Source: JBBATK01 sp044228685 (lineage in GTDB: Bacteria > Bacteroidota > Ignavibacteria > Kapaibacteriales > NICIL-2). From it: a stretch of 64,000 bases of DNA. This document shows, in pieces, positions 10,015-19,672 of the stretch. The stretch is taken from positions 12,401 to 76,400 of the forward strand of contig JBGAUL010000024.1 of the NCBI GenBank assembly GCA_044228685.1. Direction: 5' to 3'. A program made the position numbers and the translations under genes. Position 1 is the stretch's first letter. Each line of letters opens with the position of its first letter. Below the pieces are notes generated by a model. That model was not told the origin of the DNA. It did no database searches and was given only the letters and a program-made list of their open reading frames with translations.

Positions 10015-11562
10015 ATGTCGCTGATTATGTCACGAGGTCTCCTCTCTTCAGTCCTTTTCTTTTTACTCGTTCTCAGCAACAATCAAGCAATCTGCGCTGC
10101 ATCAGCGTGTAGTCCTTTGAACGAGTACATCAACATGAGATTCGATCCACCGACTGTTAGTGCAGGTCGTGATACAGGCATTTGTAGCGGCAGCAGCATC
10201 AGCATCGGCGGTCAGCCAACAGCAAGCGGTGGCACGCCTCCCTACACCTACATGTGGTCGCCGGCAGCTGGATTAAACTCGACTTCTATCGCGAATCCCA
10301 TCGCAAATCCAAATCAAACGACGAAGTACATCGTCACGGTCATTGACGGCTATGGCTTAAGCGGCATCGACACAGTGTTAGTGCGCGTCGATCCCAAGCC
10401 AAACGTAGCATTTTCACAGAGCTCACCTATTCGGATCTGTCCAGGTACGGAAGCGGAGTTAACGTTGACAGGAAAGTTTGAGAAGTACCTCTGGAGTACG
10501 GGCGACACAAGCTCAAGCATTCGCGTGAAGAAAGCAGGCACGTATAACGTCACGGTGTGGTCGAATTCCGGATGCTCTGTAAAATCGAACGACATGCAGC
10601 TCATCGTTGAGACTGCACCGAATGTTGCGATCTCCGGTCCTGACTTCGTATGCGACACCAATGCGACTTACACCTATGCCATTGTTCCCGTACAACTCGG
10701 TTACACATTTCAGTGGCAACTAAAGGGTGGTTCTTTCATCTCAGGTATTGGAACAAATTCTGCAACGATCAAATGGCCATCAACCGGTTCGTTAAGCATC
10801 TCTGCCGCAGTTGTCAATATGAGTGGTTGCAGTAGCGTGATTGCGATGAACGTAGAGTATGGGACGGTACATCCAACAATTCGTAACACAGACACAAGCG
10901 CTTTGTGTGAATCGAGTCCGGTAGTACTCACGACTGATTCAACGCTTCATAACATTAAGTGGTCGACCGGTGATACCACGAGAAGCATCACCGTATCACA
11001 CTCCGGCAACTATACAGTTCGCGGCGAGCGTGGTGTTGGTTGCCTGGGCGTTTCCGACACCTTTCATCTTCGTCTTGCACCTTCGCCACAAAAGCCATCT
11101 GTGAGTCGTAGTGGCAACATCTTGACTGTGGATACCGCAGCTAAAAAGTATCACTCAATTCAGTGGTACTACAAAGGCAAAGCAATCAGCGGTGCAACTG
11201 ATGCCACATTTGTTTTTGATATCGCTGCTGACACAGCAGGAACATTGCAAGTGCAGGTGAGTGCCGACAATGGTTGTTCAACTATGTCAGACACCCTGCG
11301 CGTCGGCACGCTGCTGGATGTCGCTTACGAGCCGGAACTTCTTCGCGTGTACCCCAATCCTGTCTTCGAACAAATCAACCTTGTTTCGCACAATGAAATA
11401 CAGATGTGCTTGATTCAAGATGAGCTTGGTCGCGTGTGTCTTCAAGTTCCTGTGCAGGGCAACAATGCGACCATTGATCTACGCTCCTTGTCCGCAGGTG
11501 TCTACAACATTCTCATCAGCACTCAAAACGCTGTGCTGCGTCGAAGCTTCATCAAGCTCTAG
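10015..11562 (+). CDS. Secreted Ig-like/PKD-like repeat protein with T9SS sorting signal
   Basis: A surface protein of about 515 residues. A GTG at 10003 and ATGs at 10015 and 10027 are all possible starts; each precedes a hydrophobic signal segment (LLSSVLFFLLVLS). The body carries several Ig/PKD-like units of the type found in SprB-like adhesins, recognisable from 'YLWSTGDTSSSIRVKKAGTY' and 'IKWSTGDTTRSITVSHSGNY', which are about 170 residues apart. The first unit (SPAAGLNSTSIANPIANP) resembles the Cys-containing repeats of the 28672-32868 protein but lacks the Cys pair. The C-terminus (VYPNPVFEQINL ... LRSLSAGVYNILIS) is a type A T9SS domain. No enzymatic domain was seen; adhesion is the likely role. 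Confidence 0.85.
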   Translation: MSLIMSRGLLSSVLFFLLVLSNNQAICAASACSPLNEYINMRFDPPTVSAGRDTGICSGSSISIGGQPTASGGTPPYTYMWSPAAGLNSTSIANPIANPNQTTKYIVTVIDGYGLSGIDTVLVRVDPKPNVAFSQSSPIRICPGTEAELTLTGKFEKYLWSTGDTSSSIRVKKAGTYNVTVWSNSGCSVKSNDMQLIVETAPNVAISGPDFVCDTNATYTYAIVPVQLGYTFQWQLKGGSFISGIGTNSATIKWPSTGSLSISAAVVNMSGCSSVIAMNVEYGTVHPTIRNTDTSALCESSPVVLTTDSTLHNIKWSTGDTTRSITVSHSGNYTVRGERGVGCLGVSDTFHLRLAPSPQKPSVSRSGNILTVDTAAKKYHSIQWYYKGKAISGATDATFVFDIAADTAGTLQVQVSADNGCSTMSDTLRVGTLLDVAYEPELLRVYPNPVFEQINLVSHNEIQMCLIQDELGRVCLQVPVQGNNATIDLRSLSAGVYNILISTQNAVLRRSFIKL

Positions 11563-12316
11563 TACACAAGATTCGCGAAAGTCAAAACACTTAGTGTTTA
11601 GCGCCTTCTTGTTGAATGCGAGTGTATTCTTGGATGATCTCTGCATTCTCCGGTTCTTGAAAGAGGTTCTTTCTCCGTTCTTGGCTATCGCCGATCTAAC
11701 GATAGACCCGTGAAAACTTGTGGGTGCCCAAAGCACTTTTCCCCGACTTGATATTTTTGGTGTAGATGATGTTTCTTTCTAAGCCCACGCTGATATGGCA
11801 ATTCACGAGTCTAAATAAATGATCGATTAAATAGTCCCAACCGTGCTGCGATAGTCCTCATACTTGAGAATGTCTGACCTCACGATTCGGACTGTTGCCG
11901 GGAATTGAGGTACATGATTTGAAAGTGAGTTAAACGCACCTTTCGCTGAGGCGAGCATCGCTCGGAAAGCGGAGAGTGCTGTTTATCAAATCAACCACTC
12001 TATCTATCTCACTATTGAATAATGTAGAAACTATTGAGGTGAAGCTTGTCCTCAATTTGAGAACTTGTTTCTTAGATGTTAGTTTCAAAACGAGATGATT
12101 CCGCTGCTTTCAATTGACCTCGGCTTATTACAAGAGGGTAAGGATAACAATTAGAGGCTAAAACGCTACAGACAGTTGAGTATTCCGATAAAACAACAAG
12201 TTGATCGAAGGTCCAGCTAATTCTCACATTTATTATCACCTCACCGTACAGTTAGTGCCGAAGATCGGATTGAAGAAAACATTTCTCCAGATAAGACTCT
12301 TAGAGTTCATTCAATT
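11563..12316. other. Long intergenic region without a convincing gene
   Basis: About 750 bases with frequent stops in all frames, and richer in A and T than its flanks. A match to the Bacteroidota -7 element (TATTTTTG, 11752-11759) occurs but has no clear -33 TTG. On the minus strand, 11591-11695 reads as a short open stretch, RRKNLFQEPENAEIIQEYTR and so on, ending in a stop. It looks protein-like and might be the eroded end of a lost gene. Nothing else can be supported. It may be a long 5' leader for the giant gene downstream or a degraded locus. Confidence 0.4.
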
Positions 12317-12350
12317 GTTAAAATGTGCATATTGCAAGGCCCATTTTAAC
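12317..12350 (+). promoter_or_regulatory. Inverted repeat (hairpin) in leader of the giant VWA gene
   Basis: GTTAAAATG at 12317-12325 is matched exactly by CATTTTAAC at 12342-12350, giving a 9-bp stem with a 16-base loop. The loop contains TGCATATTGCA, itself an inverted repeat. It lies 57 bases before the chosen ATG at 12407 and could be an operator or an RNA hairpin. No T-run follows, so it is not a normal terminator. Confidence 0.45.
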
Positions 12351-12356
12351 ACAAAA

Positions 12357-12387
12357 AATCGCTGTTGTGAGGGAACATTCAGCGATT
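12357..12387 (+). promoter_or_regulatory. Second inverted repeat next to the start of the giant VWA gene
   Basis: AATCGCTG (12357-12364) pairs exactly with CAGCGATT (12380-12387) across a 15-base loop. The hairpin ends 19 bases before the ATG at 12407, where it could mask the ribosome landing site. It follows the 12317-12350 repeat after only 6 bases. The pair may act together; the function is inferred from position only. Confidence 0.45.
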
Positions 12388-12406
12388 GTACATAATCGCC
12401 ACATCC

Positions 12407-15400
12407 ATGCGCATTGGCAACTTTGTTAAGCTGTTCGCGGTTTCGCTTAGCTTTTTGTTTTGTGGGAGTGCATTCTCACAGTCTTTGATTCAAAAAGGTA
12501 CCATTAATACTAGCGCATTCCCTACTGTGAGTATGGAGTTTTATGCGCTTGATACATCGCGTACGGTTATTCGAAATTTGACGTCCGGACAATTCGCAAT
12601 CAAGGAAGACGGAATTACCCGAAGCGTGAACTCAGTTTCAAACTGTGGATCATCGTCCGGTACCCGTTCAGACTTGTCAGTAGTTTTTGCCATCGATGTC
12701 TCGTCGTCGATGAACATTGGCAACAGAATGCAAAGTGCAAAGAATGCTGCCCGTGCAGGTATTGGCGTGACAAATTCATCGCGCGATGAAGTTGCAATTA
12801 CCAGCTTTGACGGATACTCCTATCTCAACCAGGACTTTACAAACGACCGCAATCTTTTATACTCAGCGATTGATTCTCTTTCGCCTCAGGGTGGTACGAA
12901 CTACGATGCTGGTTTCATTCAACAACCTGGTGGTGCTTTACGTGTTGCACAGGGAGGTACGAAGAAGCGCGTAGTGATCTTTCTAACAGACGGACAAGGT
13001 CAAGGCAACGAAGCACAAATAATCCAGATGGCTCAACAGAACAGCATTACAGTGTATTGTATTGCTATGGAGATGGCTGTGCCGAGCATTCTCCAGAATA
13101 TTGCGTCTCAGACCGGAGGTTTGGCATTTGGAAATATCAATAATCAGCAACAGATCGTTCAGCTGTATCAGATGATTCTTCTGCAAGAGGCCGGAATCGG
13201 AACGTGTACTGTATCGTGGACATCAGCAGCAGCATGCGCTTCGTCCAAGTCTTTGAATATTCAAATACCATCATTCTCGATCTCTCTTGACACTGCATAC
13301 AATCAACCATCTTCGTTTAGACCCACTTTAGGCACCAATCCAATTGTTCGAGCTTTTGGAGGAGTTGCCCCTCCTGCAACATCAACGCAGACGGTAACAA
13401 TCACTGCATCCGGAAGCACGCTAACAGTTAGTGGGGTGTCGATCTCGAACACCCGATTCAGTGTGTCGAATTGGGGAGGTTCCGCACCTCCGTTCAGCTT
13501 GAATGTTGGGCAGTCACGAACAGTGACAATTCAGTTTACTCCGACAGATTCATCCGAACAATACGCAGATGTCATTTTTCAGAATAGTGGCTGCATCACT
13601 TCCCTTGTAAGTGTTTATGGAGGATTCTTTCCAACGACAGTAGCGACAAGAACCCTTCTCCTGACTGAACCGAATGGCGGAGAAGTGTATTCAACTTGTG
13701 ACTCAGTCCATGTCCGATGGTCCGGTATAGCACAAACAGATACTGTTGCAATTGAGATCTCGTCGAATTCCGGTCAAACATGGCAGATTGTCAAAGACAC
13801 TGTGTTTGGAACAAATCACTTTGTCTTCAAGACGCCGTCTTCTCTCGTTGGAAGTCAATTGCGAGTACGTGTTTCGCATTTAAAGTTCTTCCGTCCAGAC
13901 AGCGTGACGGTTTTTCGCAATGGTCATTACAGTCCGATTCCGTGGGCTGTGCCCCACCCTAGCAGTTCGAACAACCAAGTGCTTTCTGTGATTTGGCCTT
14001 CGAATGGAGGGCCACAATTTGTTGTGTGGGATGCTTCAACAAACGACACAGTGCGAACATTGAAACTTAACAACGGAGTTGTTGCGCAGAATGCAGAGTG
14101 GCGAAGTGATGCCAACGAAGTCATTACACACGATGCCCCGGCAGTAGTGTGCTTTAATCCTTCTACTGGAGCTGTCACGAGGTCATGGTCACCACATCCA
14201 TTCCTACGCCTGGGTCAAGCAACCGGGGGATATTGGGGACACTGGGTCAGTTACCACCCGACGAACAATAACATTGCTGTTGTTGGAGCAAGTGACCGAT
14301 TAGGAAACCCTTGGGTAGTCATACTTGATTTAAGTACCGGAGACACCATAAAGACCTTTGATGCGCATGATGAAACAGGAGGCATACGCTACTGCTCTTA
14401 TTCTCCAGATGCGACGCGCATTGTGTCATGCGACTTGGCAATGTGTTTTCTTTGGAATCCTTCGAACGGTTCTATAGTCGCGCAATATTCACACGGCGGC
14501 TACAATGCTTGCTTTAGTCCTTCCGGCGCTCAGTTTGCTATTGCCACCGGCAACGCGATCTATATTTATACGACAAGTTCCGGTGCGCTTATTCGCCAGA
14601 TTCCTTCACTGGCTGCAACGTCAGTGTCATGGAGTCCGGACGGATCTACACTCATCTGTTGCGATGGAAGTACCATTCAACGTGTAAACCCTAGCACAGG
14701 TGCCGTATTGGGTTCGACACCGACACCCATTCCCTCTTTTTACTACTATGCACGATACCGTCCAAATGGTAGTACGGTACTCGTGGCCGGCGGTCCTGGC
14801 GGGTGTCGTATTCATCAATACAACCCCTCCACTCTTGCACTCAGTTCTTTTTTTGAATACAAGAAGCCGACATACGGCATCATTACACAAACTGAGATTT
14901 CTGCAGATGCTTCACGCGTTGCCACCATCTCAGGCACGCGCGACGGAGACCTCCGAGTAGCAGTTTGGAATAGTCTAACCAAAGACACCGTTCATACCTT
15001 TTTCGGAATTCCTTTTGATGGAAGCTCTGTTGCCAGCTTGAATAACAACGGTAGTCTTCTAGCGCTATATAGTTCGCCCAATACTGAAGTGAGTATTTAC
15101 AACGTGAATACCGGATCGCTTCTTGGCAAGACAACAGGACTAAGTCTCTATCCTCCGGCGTGGGGAACAGATTGGAGTCAGGCACAGCTGATCAGCGTTG
15201 CACCAGGAACAAGTAACATGTATGTAACCGGACGGTTTGGGAGCAGCGAGGAAGACTCCTCACAAGTTCGCTTAACTAGCCCAAGCGGTACTGTTGTTCA
15301 ACGATACTCTTCTGCCGGCTTTCGCATGCAAGGGCATGTTCAAAGCAAGGATGGCAGCAAGCTCTACATTTATGGCTTGCTTAATGGAGTTCCAACAATA

Positions 15401-18400
15401 CGATCCTATAATGCAAGCACGGGAGCATCGTTAACAACTCACTTCTCCTCATCCTCTGTTCAACGAATCCGATTCTTGTCGGTGAGTGGTGATGGCTCTC
15501 AGATTGCATTTCACGATGCAAACAATTCCGCGTATTTGATAAATGCTACTACCGGCGCCATACTCCAATCTCGCACCAACACAACTTTTCCGCATATCAG
15601 CTCCTTGGGAAAATTCGTCGCGGTACAATCCGATTCACTGGTATCGCGGTTGTTGCCATCGATGAATCGATTCCGAGCATATGTAGGACATAGCTCTGCA
15701 ATTTTTCGCTGCGTTATGGATACCTCTGGCAACCGGGCACTGACCTGTGCGTTGGATGGTACAGCGCGCCTGTGGAAGTTGGAGCGCGAGCCGGTTCAGA
15801 TGGATACTTCTGACCAGAATTTTAGCATTGCTGCAGAACAATTGACGATAAAGGCAGTAGACTTTGGTTCCGTAAATCTATCTGAATCGAAAGACACAAG
15901 CATTACGACAAGCTTGTGCAACACCGGTACGGTAGCAGTGCATCTGGATAGTATTTACATCGCCGGATCAAATGCAAACAACTTCGCCTTTCTATCAGGT
16001 TCACAGAAAGGTGTATTAAACCCAGGTGAATGCAGGCGAGTGGAACTCCGATTCAATCCTACCGCCGTTGGCTCGCGCGTTGCTGAGCTCCGGGTGATAC
16101 ATGCATGCGACACGAGCGTCGCCACACTGAGTGGCAATTGCGTTACAGCAATTTCAACCATCAACACACTCCTCATTGACTTTGGTAAAGTGGAGATTAG
16201 CTCGCAAAAAGACTCGAGTGTTGCATCGACTATTTCGAACAGTGGCACTGCGACAATGAATGTGACATCCTGTTTCATTGATAGACCGGATCGAGTTCAA
16301 TTTTCTATTCAATCAGGTGGTGGTGCTTTCAGCTTGAATCCTGGTGAGACTCGCGCCATGGCACTTCGTTTCGCTCCACAACGTGTTGGTAAAACAAGCT
16401 CCAGTATTCGATATGTGTTTAACGGAGTTGGTTCGCCGGCTACTCTACTACTGATGGGAGAAGGGTATGCGCTTCCTAGGATTAGCTCGAGTGTGTCAGC
16501 TATCAACTTACCGTTTGATGTTTGCGCAACAACTTTTACGCGAGACACTACGATCAGAATTCGCAGTACCGGAACAAAACAATTGATAATAAAATCGTTT
16601 CGCTTCTTTGGTCCTGATTCAGCTCTCTTTCGTTTGGTTGGATACTCCGTACCCGATACAATCGCAGTGGGAAGTACACGTGACATCACTATTCGATTCA
16701 GTCCGACTGCGGTCGGCACTGCGTCTGCAATACTTCGTCTAGGCAGTGATGCTGACAACGTTGCGGGTGGAAATCTTGACATTCAACTCTCAGGACGACG
16801 TGATCGTGCGAACTTCAGCGTGAATACGGTATTGGTGCAGATGATTAATATTCCACCAACGACCCCAAAAGACACTACGATTCAGATTAGCAACAGCGGC
16901 AGCATTCCCATGTCCATGCAAGCTCCTGTTTCTCTCGGGTCGTGGTCGGTAACGAGCGTCACACCAAATCCAATTCCCCCGGGACAGAGTGCAAATGCAT
17001 CGCTGCATTTTGCAGGTGGTGCATTTTCAACTATACATGACACGACTTATTCAATTCGCGACACGTGCTCAAAGACGATCGACGTTCGACTCACAGCTGT
17101 TGTGCAGTCACCAAAACCGGTACTCATTTCTGCTGCATCTATTGCTTTGAACATGAATGCTTGTGCCGGTTCTATAGACACAAGCATAGTCATTACTAAT
17201 GGAGGGCTTGCACCGCTGTCTGTTTCTGATGTCACATTGGCCGGTTTACACCCTGATCAATTCAGTATCGTTTCGAAACCAAAAGCGCCGATTGCAAACG
17301 GTTCCATAGATAGCGTCGTAGTGCGCTTCGCACCTACATCGTCAGGTATTAAGTCTGCCACTGTCGTTATTAGCTCAAACGCTGAAAACGCCCCAGGAGG
17401 CAAATCAACCATTGACATCAGCGCATCTTCAGAACTTGTCTCAGTTTTGTTGTCGCAGACTAAGATTGCTTTCAATAGCGTTGCGCCAAGCACACCTGCC
17501 ACGAAGACGATTCGCCTGATCAACAATGGATCTCTTCCACTGCGTTGGACGCTGCCCATAACTCGAGGTCAATTCACCATTCAATCAATATTGCCTAACC
17601 CAACGCCCCCGCGCGACACATCAACAGTTCTGGTGGAGTTCAGTGGCGGTGCCGCGGGAACTTCGTTTAGCGACACTCTTAGCATTGTTGACACGTGTGG
17701 ACTGCGACATGATCTCGACCTGTCGGCGGATGTGCAATCGAACAAACCGATTATCATAAGTCCTGCTTCAGTTCGTATTCCGCCTCTTGTATGTCAAAGC
17801 CAACAAGACACAGTTATCGACATACGCAACGGGGGATTAGATACTCTTCGTGTGACAAGCGTCCAAGTTATTGGACCTGCATTGACTGACTTTTCAGCGG
17901 TTGGATTCAGTCCTTTTAGTATAGCGCCTTTGTCCACAGGAAGCATACTTATTAGATTCACACCATCGCAAAGCGGAGTGCGCGATGCGTCGCTCGTATT
18001 GAGTACAAATGCAGAAAACCGTCCTCAAGACACCATAGCTCTCCAATCGAGATCTGAGCGACTACAGTACACGTTTTCGGCCACTTCTATAACATTCAAT
18101 GGTATTCCTGAGAACATCTCAACTGCTCAGTCGCTTAGTCTAACTAACAACGGAACAGTTCCAGTTCGATTCACGGTACCTGTTACGGTTGGTGAGTTTA
18201 GCATTGAGTCAATCAACCCAAATCCAGTTCCGGCTGGTGTAACGGCCAGCATGAGTGTACGCTTGTCTGCTCAGCCAGCCGGCAGCTACAATCGCACGCT
18301 GCAACTGCGAGATAGTTGTGGAACATCAACAAGTGTACAAGCAAGTGCACAAGTACTCTCAGGGGCAGCTCCATTGGCACAAGTGTTGTCGTCTGTAGGT

Positions 18401-19672
18401 TTACCGGACCTCTTATGCATTGGTACACGGGATACATCATTTTCAGTCACAAACAATGGCAATGCAGATCTTCAAGTAAGTATGATGCGTGTGACTGGAC
18501 CGGCGGGTTCAGAGTTCAACATACTAAGTCCAACATCATTCTCGGTAAGTCCAGGTGATAGTGCTTTGGTGACTCTTCGATACAGCATAGCGACGACATA
18601 CGGTGTTCGTCCGGCGACTTTGGAAATATCAACTAATGCTGCAAACGCGAGCAATGGCATCATCCTTATACCCTTATCGGTTCGGGTGGAACACTCGTCA
18701 TATAGCTTCTCTACTCCAACTCTTGATTTTGATACCGTCAATGTAAACTCATCGAAGTCTCTACAATTCACTGTTGACAATACTGGCAGCCTGCCTCTTT
18801 GGCTTTCACTACCTCAAAGTGCGGGATTCTTTAGCATTGATTCTGTCAGCCCAAATCCGATCCCACCTCAGAGTAGTGGTGTTGCAAATGCCACACTTCG
18901 TGGTTCGTCATCACCCGGTGACTTCAGCAGACAGTTCGATTTCATTGATACTTGTGGAACATCACACAGCATCATTCTCCGTACGGTCGTTGGTAGACCA
19001 GTTCGCACGACGCTACAGTCAATTGGGGCAGAAGCTTTTGCCGGTGAGATTGTCGAGATTCCAATCGAACTGACAAACCAATCAACTCTCGTTCAATCCG
19101 GTTTGAGCGCCGTAGACGTTCAATTGCGTTTTAATGCCAGTCTACTGGAACCTATTGATGCGACCCCACAAGGTCAAATAGTAAACAACGTACATACGAT
19201 TGATCTTCATCTCGTGCCCCAGCAAGTTCTCACGAGCGGTATCGCCATTCTAAGATTTAGGGCAATGCTTGGAAATGACTCAGTGACCGTCTTGAGTTTG
19301 CAAAACGTTGCCACAAAAGGCTTCCCAGCCCTCATTGACACTATATGTGGCACGTTTAAGCTTAAGGGAATTTGTTATGCTAATGGTCCGAGATTGGTGA
19401 GTGGGACCGGACAACAACAATCTCTTTCAATCAATCCGAATCCTGCTGACTCCAAAACGATGATTGATATTGTGAGTTTTGAACAAGGTGAAATCTCACT
19501 TGAGTTACATGATGTCAACGGACGACTTATAAAGACGCTATTGAAATCGGAACTCGCTCCCGGAACAAAGTCGATGTACTTACAAACGACGGAGTTTGCG
19601 AGCGGACCGTACCTACTTGTTATGCGAACACCTACCGAAGTTGTGACGAAGACCCTTGAGGTAATTCGATGA
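12407..19672 (+). CDS. Giant secreted VWA / beta-propeller / ASH-repeat / cohesin-like protein with T9SS sorting signal
   Basis: A 2421-residue surface protein. The ATG at 12407 gives a signal peptide (MRIGNFVKLFAVSLSFLFCG); the in-frame TTG at 12386 lies inside the leader hairpin. Domains in order: von Willebrand A, about residues 89-265, with a complete MIDAS (D97-x-S99-x-S101, Thr in GGTNYDAG, Asp in FLTDGQG), so metal-dependent ligand binding is likely; two Ig-like domains; a WD40-like propeller, about 515-1125, ending in GHSSAIFRCV ... DGTARLWKLE; two ASH-type domains; four two-part ASH repeats, about 1355-2198; a cohesin-like domain, about 2199-2325; and a type A T9SS domain (LHDVNGRLIKTL). 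It overlaps the next gene by ATGA. Likely an adhesin or surface sensor; no catalytic domain seen. Confidence 0.88.
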   Translation: MRIGNFVKLFAVSLSFLFCGSAFSQSLIQKGTINTSAFPTVSMEFYALDTSRTVIRNLTSGQFAIKEDGITRSVNSVSNCGSSSGTRSDLSVVFAIDVSSSMNIGNRMQSAKNAARAGIGVTNSSRDEVAITSFDGYSYLNQDFTNDRNLLYSAIDSLSPQGGTNYDAGFIQQPGGALRVAQGGTKKRVVIFLTDGQGQGNEAQIIQMAQQNSITVYCIAMEMAVPSILQNIASQTGGLAFGNINNQQQIVQLYQMILLQEAGIGTCTVSWTSAAACASSKSLNIQIPSFSISLDTAYNQPSSFRPTLGTNPIVRAFGGVAPPATSTQTVTITASGSTLTVSGVSISNTRFSVSNWGGSAPPFSLNVGQSRTVTIQFTPTDSSEQYADVIFQNSGCITSLVSVYGGFFPTTVATRTLLLTEPNGGEVYSTCDSVHVRWSGIAQTDTVAIEISSNSGQTWQIVKDTVFGTNHFVFKTPSSLVGSQLRVRVSHLKFFRPDSVTVFRNGHYSPIPWAVPHPSSSNNQVLSVIWPSNGGPQFVVWDASTNDTVRTLKLNNGVVAQNAEWRSDANEVITHDAPAVVCFNPSTGAVTRSWSPHPFLRLGQATGGYWGHWVSYHPTNNNIAVVGASDRLGNPWVVILDLSTGDTIKTFDAHDETGGIRYCSYSPDATRIVSCDLAMCFLWNPSNGSIVAQYSHGGYNACFSPSGAQFAIATGNAIYIYTTSSGALIRQIPSLAATSVSWSPDGSTLICCDGSTIQRVNPSTGAVLGSTPTPIPSFYYYARYRPNGSTVLVAGGPGGCRIHQYNPSTLALSSFFEYKKPTYGIITQTEISADASRVATISGTRDGDLRVAVWNSLTKDTVHTFFGIPFDGSSVASLNNNGSLLALYSSPNTEVSIYNVNTGSLLGKTTGLSLYPPAWGTDWSQAQLISVAPGTSNMYVTGRFGSSEEDSSQVRLTSPSGTVVQRYSSAGFRMQGHVQSKDGSKLYIYGLLNGVPTIRSYNASTGASLTTHFSSSSVQRIRFLSVSGDGSQIAFHDANNSAYLINATTGAILQSRTNTTFPHISSLGKFVAVQSDSLVSRLLPSMNRFRAYVGHSSAIFRCVMDTSGNRALTCALDGTARLWKLEREPVQMDTSDQNFSIAAEQLTIKAVDFGSVNLSESKDTSITTSLCNTGTVAVHLDSIYIAGSNANNFAFLSGSQKGVLNPGECRRVELRFNPTAVGSRVAELRVIHACDTSVATLSGNCVTAISTINTLLIDFGKVEISSQKDSSVASTISNSGTATMNVTSCFIDRPDRVQFSIQSGGGAFSLNPGETRAMALRFAPQRVGKTSSSIRYVFNGVGSPATLLLMGEGYALPRISSSVSAINLPFDVCATTFTRDTTIRIRSTGTKQLIIKSFRFFGPDSALFRLVGYSVPDTIAVGSTRDITIRFSPTAVGTASAILRLGSDADNVAGGNLDIQLSGRRDRANFSVNTVLVQMINIPPTTPKDTTIQISNSGSIPMSMQAPVSLGSWSVTSVTPNPIPPGQSANASLHFAGGAFSTIHDTTYSIRDTCSKTIDVRLTAVVQSPKPVLISAASIALNMNACAGSIDTSIVITNGGLAPLSVSDVTLAGLHPDQFSIVSKPKAPIANGSIDSVVVRFAPTSSGIKSATVVISSNAENAPGGKSTIDISASSELVSVLLSQTKIAFNSVAPSTPATKTIRLINNGSLPLRWTLPITRGQFTIQSILPNPTPPRDTSTVLVEFSGGAAGTSFSDTLSIVDTCGLRHDLDLSADVQSNKPIIISPASVRIPPLVCQSQQDTVIDIRNGGLDTLRVTSVQVIGPALTDFSAVGFSPFSIAPLSTGSILIRFTPSQSGVRDASLVLSTNAENRPQDTIALQSRSERLQYTFSATSITFNGIPENISTAQSLSLTNNGTVPVRFTVPVTVGEFSIESINPNPVPAGVTASMSVRLSAQPAGSYNRTLQLRDSCGTSTSVQASAQVLSGAAPLAQVLSSVGLPDLLCIGTRDTSFSVTNNGNADLQVSMMRVTGPAGSEFNILSPTSFSVSPGDSALVTLRYSIATTYGVRPATLEISTNAANASNGIILIPLSVRVEHSSYSFSTPTLDFDTVNVNSSKSLQFTVDNTGSLPLWLSLPQSAGFFSIDSVSPNPIPPQSSGVANATLRGSSSPGDFSRQFDFIDTCGTSHSIILRTVVGRPVRTTLQSIGAEAFAGEIVEIPIELTNQSTLVQSGLSAVDVQLRFNASLLEPIDATPQGQIVNNVHTIDLHLVPQQVLTSGIAILRFRAMLGNDSVTVLSLQNVATKGFPALIDTICGTFKLKGICYANGPRLVSGTGQQQSLSINPNPADSKTMIDIVSFEQGEISLELHDVNGRLIKTLLKSELAPGTKSMYLQTTEFASGPYLLVMRTPTEVVTKTLEVIR
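16471..18999 (+). repeat. Four tandem ~630-bp coding repeats (paired ASH modules)
   Basis: Units begin near 16471, 17111, 17741 and 18362, so the period is about 620-640 bp. Each encodes module A (a 'DTSxxxxNGGxxxLxVxxV' core ending in SxNAEN or SxAxN) followed by module B (a 'NPxPP' or 'NPxPA' turn, ending in DTC or DSCG). Protein similarity between units is clear, but the DNA has diverged, so the array looks old rather than a recent slippage product. Confidence 0.75.

Noticed and set aside
12201..12395. Plus-strand frame of 64 codons before the giant gene
   Set aside because: It runs through both leader hairpins into the signal-peptide region, has no ribosome site and its composition is not protein-like.
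16309..16782. Minus-strand frame of 157 codons inside the giant gene
   Set aside because: It lies wholly within well-supported ASH domains and has no recognisable domain; other long antisense frames here have the same explanation.
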